A DNA stretch of 6,020 nucleotides from Parvularculaceae bacterium UBA4496. GTDB taxonomy: Bacteria; Pseudomonadota; Alphaproteobacteria; Caulobacterales; Parvularculaceae. The notes under the pieces were generated by a model, which was not told the origin of the DNA, did not search any database, and saw only the letters and a program-made list of their open reading frames with translations. Positions 1 to 6,020 of the stretch are shown in pieces. Both the position numbers and the translations under genes were made by a program. The DNA lies in contig DGNI01000004.1 in NCBI GenBank assembly GCA_002388885.1, positions 2,002 through 8,021 of the forward strand, written 5' to 3'. The first letter of the stretch is position 1. Each line of letters opens with the position of its first letter.

Positions 1-1634
1 TCGGCGCCGCCGCGAATATGCGCAATAGCATAAACGGCCCCGCGGTCGACCAATGGCAACACGTTGGTGGAAAATCCAGCCGAAGTCGCGTATCCATACG
101 AGCCATACCCGTAAAGCAACGCTGGCGCCGAACCGTCGACAGGCGTTGATTTTAATCGCAATACCGTTACCGGCACTCGCGCCCCCCCAGCGCCTTCCGC
201 TTCAATGCGTTCCACCACGTAAAGCGATGGATCATGACCGCTTGGCACTTCCTGCATTTTGAGAAGCGTCCGCTCGCCGCTCGACATGTCATAGTCGAAC
301 GTCTGCTCCGGTGTTGACGGTGATTCATATGTAAATCGGAACAGATCCGTATCGTACTCATAGCCGCTGTTGACGCTAAGCGCATAGGCGGATTCATCGA
401 AAGATACTTCACGTTCCTCGCCGTCATAAGTTGCAATAACAATGCGCGGCAATGCGTTTTTACGCTCCAGACGCACAAGGTAATCCTTGTAAGGCGTAAA
501 TGTGACAATCTGGTTGCCCGCCTCATGCGCGGTCCATTCCCGCCAATTGTCACGGCCCGGCCCAGAGACCGGCGCGGTAACAATCTTGAAGTCAATAGCG
601 CCGCCTTCATTTGTCAGAATGAACAAATCTTCGCCATGATGTTCGGGATAATATTCAACACCATTGTCGCGCTGTGCGATCAGCACTGGCGCCGTTTCAT
701 ACGCGTCGGCGCGGATAAAACGCGCCTCGCTGGTGGTCTGGCTGTCAGAGGAAATGAAAATATACTCGCCGCTCTGGCTTTTGTAGACGCTCAGGAAAAA
801 TGCGTCATCCGGCTCTTCATAAATGACCGGGTCTTCAGCAGGATCAGTGCCTAAACGGTGCAGCCTCACCCTTTTCGGACGTTGATTATCGTCGCGTTCA
901 ACATAGAAAAAAGCGCTTGAATCAGCCGCCCACACTGCGCCGGTTTCATCAGCATTTTCTATGGTTTCCGGATGCTCCTCACCTGTGGCCACATCACGAA
1001 TGCCGATGGTGAAATATTCCGAACCGAGACGATCAACAGCATAAGCGATTAGCCTGTGATCAGGACTGTGGGACACGCTGCCGATATCAAAAAATTCCGA
1101 GTCTCCCCGTTCAGAATCTCCATCGAAAAGGACCTGCTTGTCGTTCCCGTTAACGGCCGTTCGCATGAACAGCGGATATTCTCCGCCCTCAACAAATTCT
1201 TTCCAGTAAAGCCAGTCGCCGTCTTTGGCGGGAACTGAGCTGTCGTTTTCTTTGATACGCCCGCGCATTTCCTCAAACAGCTTTTCTCGCACCGGTTCCA
1301 GATCGCCGGTCACAGCCGCGTAAAAGGCGTTTTCCGCTTCCAGCACAGCGCGAATATCGTCGTCGAGCTTCTCAGGATCACGCAGTACTTCCTGCCAATC
1401 GGGGTCGCGCAGCCATGCATAATTATCAATGCGCGTGATCCCGTGCTGTGTCGTTTCAACCGGACGCTTTTCAATCTCAGGAGGCGTCATGGTCTTGGCG
1501 TTAGCGAATGGATCGCTCATCGTCATGGCAGTCTCTTCCATATGCGGCTCGTTAGGGCTGGCAGCGTCTTCACGACCGCAGGCGGCAAGCGCCATTGCGG
1601 CTACTAGGCTGATCGTGAATATTTTCTTGTGCAT
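1..1634 (-). CDS. ptrB: Oligopeptidase B-like S9A prolyl oligopeptidase, lipoprotein, C-terminus cut off by window edge
   Basis: Serine peptidase of family S9A; oligopeptidase B members cleave short peptides after Arg or Lys. The frame is open from the ATG at 1632-1634 to the left edge (544 codons), so the gene is partial. Residues 1-19 form a lipoprotein signal: a KK n-region, a hydrophobic core, then lipobox LAAC with Cys19 followed by Gly. An acidic linker follows. RIDNYAWLRD at about 68-77 is the N-terminal family signature, and a propeller-like region follows. YGYGSYG at about 508-514 and AIAHIRGG at about 536-543 open the alpha/beta-hydrolase domain. Family length is about 690-720 residues, so the GxSxGG serine and the Asp and His of the triad lie outside and cannot be checked. 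GGTGAG sits 7 bases before the ATG, supporting this start. The gene is divergent from msrA. Well-known oligopeptidase B enzymes are cytosolic, so the lipoprotein signal is notable. The family call is firm; Arg/Lys specificity is inferred from similarity. Confidence 0.93.
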   Translation of the reverse strand, partial: MHKKIFTISLVAAMALAACGREDAASPNEPHMEETAMTMSDPFANAKTMTPPEIEKRPVETTQHGITRIDNYAWLRDPDWQEVLRDPEKLDDDIRAVLEAENAFYAAVTGDLEPVREKLFEEMRGRIKENDSSVPAKDGDWLYWKEFVEGGEYPLFMRTAVNGNDKQVLFDGDSERGDSEFFDIGSVSHSPDHRLIAYAVDRLGSEYFTIGIRDVATGEEHPETIENADETGAVWAADSSAFFYVERDDNQRPKRVRLHRLGTDPAEDPVIYEEPDDAFFLSVYKSQSGEYIFISSDSQTTSEARFIRADAYETAPVLIAQRDNGVEYYPEHHGEDLFILTNEGGAIDFKIVTAPVSGPGRDNWREWTAHEAGNQIVTFTPYKDYLVRLERKNALPRIVIATYDGEEREVSFDESAYALSVNSGYEYDTDLFRFTYESPSTPEQTFDYDMSSGERTLLKMQEVPSGHDPSLYVVERIEAEGAGGARVPVTVLRLKSTPVDGSAPALLYGYGSYGYATSAGFSTNVLPLVDRGAVYAIAHIRGGA

Positions 1635-1667
1635 GTATGATCTCACCAACAAGTGCGAAAGCGTCAC

Positions 1668-1694
1668 TTAATACGGTTTTCCCGCATTCGGCAA
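1668..1694 (-). promoter_or_regulatory. Possible promoter for the S9A peptidase gene
   Basis: On the minus strand, TTGCCG (1689-1694, 4 of 6 matches to the -35 consensus) is followed after 15 bases by TATTAA (1668-1673, 4 of 6 to the -10 consensus). Transcription would begin about 27 bases before the ATG. The 15-base spacer is shorter than ideal, so this is a weak candidate from inspection only. Confidence 0.25.
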
Positions 1695-1834
1695 CGGCTA
1701 TAACTCTATGATTTTATTGTTATTTCTGACCGGCCGGTGAGGTGCGGGCGCTAGCTGCAACATAACAATCCGGTGAAGGCGTCCGACGCCGGTGGTTTTC
1801 ATCGTTTCAGCTTCGCATATTAGAGCGCACAAAC

Positions 1835-1839
1835 AGGAG
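1835..1839 (+). promoter_or_regulatory. Ribosome binding site of msrA
   Basis: AGGAG lies 6 bases before the ATG at 1846, a canonical Shine-Dalgarno site. It fixes the msrA start and so supports the signal peptide encoded just after it. Confidence 0.85.
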
Positions 1840-1845
1840 TAATTC

Positions 1846-2442
1846 ATGAAAACTGCGGTGCTTGCTTTTTCGGCGTGTATTGTGCTGGCGATTTTTACCT
1901 GGCCTTCAGGGAAAGCCGGCGCACAAGGTTCGAAAGATTTTCCGGATTTTCTTGTCGTTGCCGGCGGGTGTTTCTGGTGCGTTGAGTCCGATTTCGAAAA
2001 ACTCGATGGCGTCGGCGATGTACTGTCGGGATATTCAGGCGGTGCGAAGAAAAATCCCACCTATCGCGATCATGAGGGTCATCTTGAAGTCGCGAAAATC
2101 CCCTACAATTCATCGGTGATTACCTATCGCGAACTTGTCGACTATTTCTTTCGTCATATCGACCCGCTGGACGACGGCGGGCAGTTCTGCGATCGCGGAC
2201 ACGCCTATACGACCGCCGTTTTTTACCGGAATGACGATGAACGCGCCGCCGCCGAAGCGTCAAAGGTTGAAGCTGAAGCTGAGCTCGGCGAAACAGTTGT
2301 GACGCCAATTCGCGAATTTGAAAAATTCTGGATCGCTGAAGACTATCACCAGGATTATTACAAAAAGAATCCGCTGAGATATAAGTTTTATCGTACGAGC
2401 TGCGGGCGCGACCGGCGCGTGAACGCTGTCTGGAGCAAATAA
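1846..2442 (+). CDS. msrA: Exported peptide-methionine (S)-S-oxide reductase MsrA
   Basis: MsrA reduces the S-epimer of methionine sulfoxide, in free methionine or in proteins, back to methionine using a sulfenic-acid cysteine chemistry. The 198-residue product has an N-terminal signal peptide: hydrophobic residues 4-19 and a likely signal peptidase I site after AGA at 24-26. The mature enzyme should therefore be periplasmic. The active-site motif GGCFWC is at 40-45, with Cys42 as the nucleophile and Phe43/Trp44 lining the methyl pocket. By alignment with the E. coli enzyme, Glu81 (GHLEV), Asp116 and Tyr121 (QFCDRGHAY) are the conserved catalytic or binding residues. Cys186 in the C-terminal TSCGRD motif is the probable resolving cysteine; Cys45 and Cys115 are further mature cysteines. 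No MsrB domain or gene adjoins it. It is divergent from the S9A gene and convergent with the M3 gene. Cys11 lies inside the hydrophobic core and is not a convincing lipobox. Start fixed by AGGAG. Confidence 0.96.
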   Translation: MKTAVLAFSACIVLAIFTWPSGKAGAQGSKDFPDFLVVAGGCFWCVESDFEKLDGVGDVLSGYSGGAKKNPTYRDHEGHLEVAKIPYNSSVITYRELVDYFFRHIDPLDDGGQFCDRGHAYTTAVFYRNDDERAAAEASKVEAEAELGETVVTPIREFEKFWIAEDYHQDYYKKNPLRYKFYRTSCGRDRRVNAVWSK

Positions 2443-2470
2443 AAACGCCGCGCCCTGATACGGCGCGGCG
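2441..2470 (-). terminator. Rho-independent terminator between convergent msrA and M3 peptidase genes
   Basis: A perfect 9-bp GC-only stem (2446-2454 pairing with 2462-2470) closes a 7-base loop. On the minus strand it is followed at once by five T residues (A at 2441-2445 on the plus strand), so it is a good terminator for the M3 peptidase transcript, 24 bases past its stop. The T tract overlaps the msrA stop codon at 2440-2442. In the plus direction the stem is followed only by a poor T-containing stretch, so termination of msrA here would be weaker. Confidence 0.8.
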
Positions 2471-2494
2471 CTAAATCGTTTCCTAGATCGAGAA

Positions 2495-4786
2495 TTAATC
2501 GACAGTCCGCTCGTCGCTGTTGGCGCCCGGTACAGGAAAGCCGCGATCACGCATCAATGCGTCGATTTCCGCATCCCGGCCGCGGAACGCGCGATAGGCG
2601 TCTGCAGGATCAACGGAATTGCGGGGTGCGAACAGATTGTCGACAAGACGCTTCGCCACTTCTTCATCGTAGAAGCCGCCAGGTGCTTCGGCAAAGGCTT
2701 CCGCTGCGTCTGCCGTCAGCACATCAGCCCACATATAACCGTAATACCCGGCGGAATATCCTTCGCCTGAGAAGATGTGACCGAAATGCGGAGACCGGTG
2801 CCGCATGACGATTTCATCGGGCATACCGAGATCGGCAAGGGTTGCACGCTCAAACGCATCCGGGTCAATGCCTGTCGGATCGACACTGTGATAGCGCATG
2901 TCAACGAGGGCGGAGGCGAGATACTCGGTTGTCGCAAAGCCCTGGTTGAACGTCGCCGCTGCCTTGATTTTCGCCACAAGCGCATCAGGAATCGGTTCGC
3001 CGGTTTCGTGATGAACGAGATAATTATCGATCACTTCATCGGTCGAAAGCCAGCGCTCCAGTAGCTGCGACTGGAATTCCGTATAGTCGCGAACGCCGCC
3101 GTTCAGTGTCGGATAATCGACTCTCGAGGAGAGCGTATGCAGCGCATGGCCGAATTCGTGGAAGAATGTCTCTGCATCATCCCATGAAACGAGCACTGGC
3201 TCGCCCGGGGCGCCCTTGATGAAGTTCGAGTTGTTCGTGGAAAGCACCGTCTTTTCAACGCCGTCGAGGGTTTCGTGACCCCTGAAGCCACCCGCCCAGG
3301 CGCCCGAGCGCTTGCCCGGCCGAGCAAACGGATCGAGATACCACAAGCCTACGGCGTCGCCGGACGTCTTGTCCGTCACTTCCCAGACATGCACGTCTTC
3401 GTGCCATACGGGCACTGTTCCATCCGGAACCGGCGTGAATTCAAAGTTGAACAGCTCTCCCGCAACGAAGAACATTGCGTCGCGGAGCTTGTCGAGCTGG
3501 AGGTATTGCTTCACCTCATCGGAGTCGAGCTCGTATTTTGCCTGCCGCACTCTCTCCATGTAGTAGCGATAGTCCCATGGCGCGATCTCGAAATCACCCC
3601 CCTCGGCGTCAACAATCGCCTGCATTTCGGCGACTTCCTCTTCAACGCGAGCGAGTGCCGCCGGCCATACCGCCTCCATGAGATCCAGCGCTCGGTCCGG
3701 CGTTTTCGCCATACGGTTTTGCAGACGCCACGATGCGTAATTTTCATAACCGAGAAGCTTCACCCGCTCGTCGCGAAGCTGAAGAATCTCGGCAATGAGT
3801 GCGTTGTTATCGAACTCATCACCATTGTCTCCGCGGTTGTAGTAAGTGCGCCAGACAGTTTCGCGGAGATCACGTTCATCCGAATAGGTCAGAAACGGGT
3901 CCATGGAAGAACGTGTGTTTGTGATCGCGTATTCGCCTTCCCGGTCACGGTCCGCTGCGGCGGCAGCCGCTGCACGCACGAAGCTTTCCGGCAAACCGCC
4001 TAGCTGATCTTCCGAGATATAGGTGACGTAGTTTTCTTCGTCCGCAAGCACGTTGTTGGAGAATTTCGTGTGCAACTCCGCAAGGCGTTTGTTGATCTGC
4101 GCATATCGTTCCTTAGCCGCGCCTTCCAGCGTAGCGCCGTTCGATGCAAAGCCGTCGTAAACAAGCCAGACAAGCCGCTGTTGGTCAGGCCGCATACGTT
4201 GCATCACATCACTTTCGTATACAGCTTTTACACGTTCGAAGAGTTTTTCGTTCTGGCTTATCTTCGAAGAGAATTCGGAAAGTTTCGGCGCCATTTCCTG
4301 CTGAATCGCTCGAAAATCCGGGGTCGACATATTAGACGACCAGATGCCCCAGTATGAAAAGACTCGACCGAGATCATCGCCGGTTTTCTCAAGCGCAATA
4401 ATCGTATTTGCAAATGTCGGCGGTTCGGGGTTATTGGCGATCGCTTCAACTTCCGCAAGATTCTTTTCCATCCCCGCTTCGAGCGCCGCCTTGAGACCGG
4501 AGAGTTCGGCCTCGTCAAAATGCGGTACGCCATTGAAAGGACCGTCAAACGGAGAAAGCAGCTTGTTGGCGGCGTCGCTGTCAGCCACGGCCGGCTCAAC
4601 TGAGGCAAACAGATCGCCGACGTTTTCATTCACCGGCTCGTACGTCATTTCCGCCTGCTCCCTTGCGCCGCCGTCTGCGCTGTCATGACTCGCTTTTTCA
4701 TTCGATTGTCCGCAGCCGTAAAGCGCTACCGCCAGCGCCAGAGTCGATACCAGAGATTTCATTCGCATAGATGTCTTCGCCCTCAT
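2495..4786 (-). CDS. dcp: M3 family zinc peptidase, peptidyl-dipeptidase Dcp type, lipoprotein
   Basis: Metallopeptidase of family M3A; Dcp enzymes release C-terminal dipeptides from peptides. Zinc site: HEFGH at 543-547 (His543, catalytic Glu544, His547), with Glu570 in RDYTEFQSQ as the third ligand, 27 residues after the first His. The substrate-side motif HFGHIFSGEGYSAGYY at about 667-682 matches the C-terminal M3 block (His670, Tyr677, Tyr681, Tyr682). The EFGHALH and RDYTEFQSQ forms resemble Dcp more than oligopeptidase A. The 763 residues exceed E. coli Dcp (about 680) because of the signal and an acidic linker. The N-terminus is a lipoprotein signal ending at Cys25; its lipobox LYGC has Tyr at an unusual place. 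Three in-frame ATGs exist, at 4784, 4766 and 4760. The two inner ones give a more typical short n-region, and GAAGA lies 5 bases before the 4766 ATG, so the true start may be 4768. It ends just before a strong terminator. Exact specificity is inferred. Confidence 0.95.
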   Translation of the reverse strand: MRAKTSMRMKSLVSTLALAVALYGCGQSNEKASHDSADGGAREQAEMTYEPVNENVGDLFASVEPAVADSDAANKLLSPFDGPFNGVPHFDEAELSGLKAALEAGMEKNLAEVEAIANNPEPPTFANTIIALEKTGDDLGRVFSYWGIWSSNMSTPDFRAIQQEMAPKLSEFSSKISQNEKLFERVKAVYESDVMQRMRPDQQRLVWLVYDGFASNGATLEGAAKERYAQINKRLAELHTKFSNNVLADEENYVTYISEDQLGGLPESFVRAAAAAAADRDREGEYAITNTRSSMDPFLTYSDERDLRETVWRTYYNRGDNGDEFDNNALIAEILQLRDERVKLLGYENYASWRLQNRMAKTPDRALDLMEAVWPAALARVEEEVAEMQAIVDAEGGDFEIAPWDYRYYMERVRQAKYELDSDEVKQYLQLDKLRDAMFFVAGELFNFEFTPVPDGTVPVWHEDVHVWEVTDKTSGDAVGLWYLDPFARPGKRSGAWAGGFRGHETLDGVEKTVLSTNNSNFIKGAPGEPVLVSWDDAETFFHEFGHALHTLSSRVDYPTLNGGVRDYTEFQSQLLERWLSTDEVIDNYLVHHETGEPIPDALVAKIKAAATFNQGFATTEYLASALVDMRYHSVDPTGIDPDAFERATLADLGMPDEIVMRHRSPHFGHIFSGEGYSAGYYGYMWADVLTADAAEAFAEAPGGFYDEEVAKRLVDNLFAPRNSVDPADAYRAFRGRDAEIDALMRDRGFPVPGANSDERTVD

Positions 4787-4816
4787 ATCCAGGGGCGCCC
4801 TTCGTTTTCAGCTAAA

Positions 4817-4822
4817 ATTACA
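4817..4822 (-). promoter_or_regulatory. Possible -10 element for the M3 peptidase gene
   Basis: TGTAAT on the minus strand matches the -10 consensus at 5 of 6 positions and lies about 30 bases before the outermost ATG. The only candidate -35 is CTGGCG after an 18-base spacer (3 of 6). If real, the M3 gene could be transcribed separately from the upstream agmatine deiminase gene. Confidence 0.22.
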
Positions 4823-4862
4823 AGCCCACAACCGCCACGGCGCCAGACGCCGCAACCTTTTT

Positions 4863-4903
4863 CGGCTTGCATCCTGCTTGGCTCCGCCGAAACAGGCAAG
4901 CCG
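4863..4903. repeat. Imperfect inverted repeat between the agmatine deiminase and M3 peptidase genes
   Basis: CGGCTTGC (4863-4870) is the exact reverse complement of GCAAGCCG (4896-4903). Pairing continues for three more bases (CTG at 4874-4876 with CAG at 4893-4895) if a 3-base bulge is allowed. It begins 44 bases past the agmatine deiminase stop. On the minus strand it is followed by A residues rather than T, so it is not a standard intrinsic terminator for that gene. It may stabilise the 3' end of the transcript or be chance. Confidence 0.4.
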
Positions 4904-4946
4904 CAATTCGGCCTCCGGCATCGGTTTGTCGCGAGATCAGAACGCT

Positions 4947-6020
4947 TTAACGGGCTAGGTTCAAGCGATCTCCAGGTGCTGGCTGATGCTGTGAAATGCA
5001 GTGGAAAGAGCCCCCCCCGGTCAGGATATGTGAGGAATCGATCGCGAAAAAATGGGCCCGGTCAATGTGAGCCCGAAGCGTTTCAACGGCTTCATTCGCG
5101 GGACCGGAATTGCCGGATAAGACGCCGTAACAGGGCATGATGACGGCGTGGTTTGAAACATAAAAATTCATGTGACTTGCCGCCACGGGCTCACCATCAA
5201 TTTCAACCCGCCCCGGCGACGGAATAGTTATGACTTCAAGATTTCTTCCTTTGGCGTCGGTCGCCTGCGTGAGCGCCTTTTTAATTTCCGCCAGAACAAT
5301 TCCGTTTGGGTCATCTTCACCGTACGGACGCATGCAGACGACTTTTCCGGGCGCCACAAAACGCGCGAGGTTATCTACATGGCCGTCCGTGTGATCGCCC
5401 ATAAGCCCGTCATCGAGCCAGATGACTTTTTCAGCGCCGAGTGCGGATTCCAGAACAGCTTCAACATCGCACTCGCTCATACCTGGATTGCGATTATTAT
5501 TCAGCAGGCACTGACGTGTCGTGATGAACGTTCCCTCGCCGTCCGTTTCGAGCGCACCGCCCTCGCCGATAAAATCATCGAAGCGCCGCAAGCGTACATC
5601 GGAAAGCCGCGCGACATGATCGGCAATCTTGTCATCGGACGGCAGCAGGTATTTACCGCCCCAGCCATTGAAACGAAACGCGCTCGCCGCCAACGATCCG
5701 TCTTGTGTCGCAACGAATATTGGCCCGGTATCGCGCAGCCAGATGTCGCCGATCGGCGCATCGTGAACGGTAACAAGTTTTGGGTCCGGCAACCGGCTGC
5801 GCATGATCTCCGCCGACGCCAGCGCCTCGCGCCCATTCGCCAGCAGGTTGACGCGCTCGCCCCGTTCATCGGAGCCGACCCCGCCCGGAAACAGGATCGC
5901 GCGGATGAAATCTTCCACTTCGGCCCGCGCCGGACCCAGGTCGTCTTCCCAGAGATTCGCCGCGCTCGGCCAGCCGATCCAGACGGTGTCATGGCGTTCC
6001 CACTCAGCAGGCTGACGGCG
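4947..6020 (-). CDS. aguA: Agmatine deiminase (agmatine iminohydrolase), 5' end just beyond window
   Basis: Guanidine-modifying enzyme of the agmatine deiminase/PPAD family. It converts agmatine to N-carbamoylputrescine and ammonia in the cytosolic arginine-to-putrescine route. The frame is open to the right edge, giving 357 visible residues. It begins RRQPAEWERHDTVWIGWP, the conserved N-terminus of the family, so only a few residues are missing. The GTG at 5916-5918 is an internal Val codon, not the start. Numbering from the edge: WLRDTGP at 94-100, FNGWGGKY soon after, EGGAL from Glu153, then TDGHVDNLARF with His214 and Asp216, and GGGSFHC with the nucleophile Cys341, 17 residues from the C-terminus. 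Visible length matches the family (about 340-370). All recognised active-site motifs are intact. A partner aguB (N-carbamoylputrescine amidase) is not downstream; it could lie beyond the right edge. A peptidylarginine deiminase role is unlikely given the compact single-domain size and absence of a signal in the visible part. Confidence 0.95.
   Translation of the reverse strand, partial: RRQPAEWERHDTVWIGWPSAANLWEDDLGPARAEVEDFIRAILFPGGVGSDERGERVNLLANGREALASAEIMRSRLPDPKLVTVHDAPIGDIWLRDTGPIFVATQDGSLAASAFRFNGWGGKYLLPSDDKIADHVARLSDVRLRRFDDFIGEGGALETDGEGTFITTRQCLLNNNRNPGMSECDVEAVLESALGAEKVIWLDDGLMGDHTDGHVDNLARFVAPGKVVCMRPYGEDDPNGIVLAEIKKALTQATDAKGRNLEVITIPSPGRVEIDGEPVAASHMNFYVSNHAVIMPCYGVLSGNSGPANEAVETLRAHIDRAHFFAIDSSHILTGGGSFHCISQHQPAPGDRLNLAR

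Noticed and set aside
167..610. 147-codon open frame on the minus strand
   Set aside because: Same strand as the S9A gene but a different frame; its basic, serine/arginine-rich translation is typical of an out-of-frame shadow.
525..854. 109-codon open frame on the plus strand
   Set aside because: Antisense to the S9A peptidase coding frame, which is open and family-like throughout; no domain or ribosome site seen.
1635..1845. A riboswitch or small RNA in the divergent intergenic region
   Set aside because: Only short palindromes are visible; no conserved riboswitch core or terminator-type hairpin with a T tract was recognised.
1698..2060. 120-codon minus-strand open frame covering the intergenic region and the msrA start
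   Set aside because: Mostly antisense to the msrA signal peptide and active site; no ribosome site or family resemblance.
3275..4003. 242-codon open frame on the plus strand
   Set aside because: It lies wholly antisense to the M3 peptidase, whose motifs are intact through this stretch. The translation has no recognisable domain and is rich in residues expected from the complement of an acidic protein gene.
4685..5140. 151-codon open frame on the plus strand spanning the 4787-4946 gap
   Set aside because: Overlaps the start of the M3 gene and the conserved C-terminus of agmatine deiminase in antisense. The translation is low-complexity and basic with no family features.
4947..5918. A 323-residue agmatine deiminase starting at the GTG at 5916-5918
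   Set aside because: The same frame continues to the window edge and encodes the conserved family N-terminus (PAEWERHDTVWIGWP), so the GTG is an internal Val codon.

Overview
The window looks like a chromosomal segment of a Gram-negative proteobacterium, most likely an alphaproteobacterium of the Caulobacterales/Hyphomonadaceae/Parvularculaceae kind. That placement is an inference. It rests on moderate-to-high GC, Shine-Dalgarno starts, acidic proteins, two peptidases carrying lipoprotein signals, and the style of the agmatine deiminase N-terminus. Four protein genes fill almost all of it. I see no mobile element, tRNA, rRNA, CRISPR array or phage gene.

Layout: (1) 1-1634, minus strand: the N-terminal 544 residues of an oligopeptidase B-like S9A prolyl oligopeptidase with a lipoprotein signal; its catalytic triad lies beyond the left edge. 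(2) 1635-1845: a 211-bp divergent intergenic region. (3) 1846-2442, plus strand: an exported methionine sulfoxide reductase A. (4) 2446-2470: a strong GC hairpin between convergent genes. (5) 2495-4786, minus strand: a lipoprotein-type M3 zinc peptidase of the peptidyl-dipeptidase Dcp class. (6) 4787-4946: a 160-bp gap with an imperfect inverted repeat and a weak promoter candidate. (7) 4947-6020, minus strand: agmatine deiminase, nearly complete, with its first few residues beyond the right edge.

How they fit together: three neighbouring products (S9A oligopeptidase, MsrA, M3 peptidyl-dipeptidase) all carry export signals. They could work in the envelope, two degrading peptides and one repairing oxidised methionine. 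Agmatine deiminase is a cytosolic arginine/polyamine enzyme with no obvious tie to them beyond sharing strand with the M3 gene. The content is ordinary housekeeping or envelope metabolism. I found no convincing sign of a previously undescribed system. The points worth a second look are modest: envelope targeting of peptidases usually thought of as cytosolic, small palindromic or repeat structures in the intergenic regions, and a G8 tract just before the agmatine deiminase catalytic cysteine.
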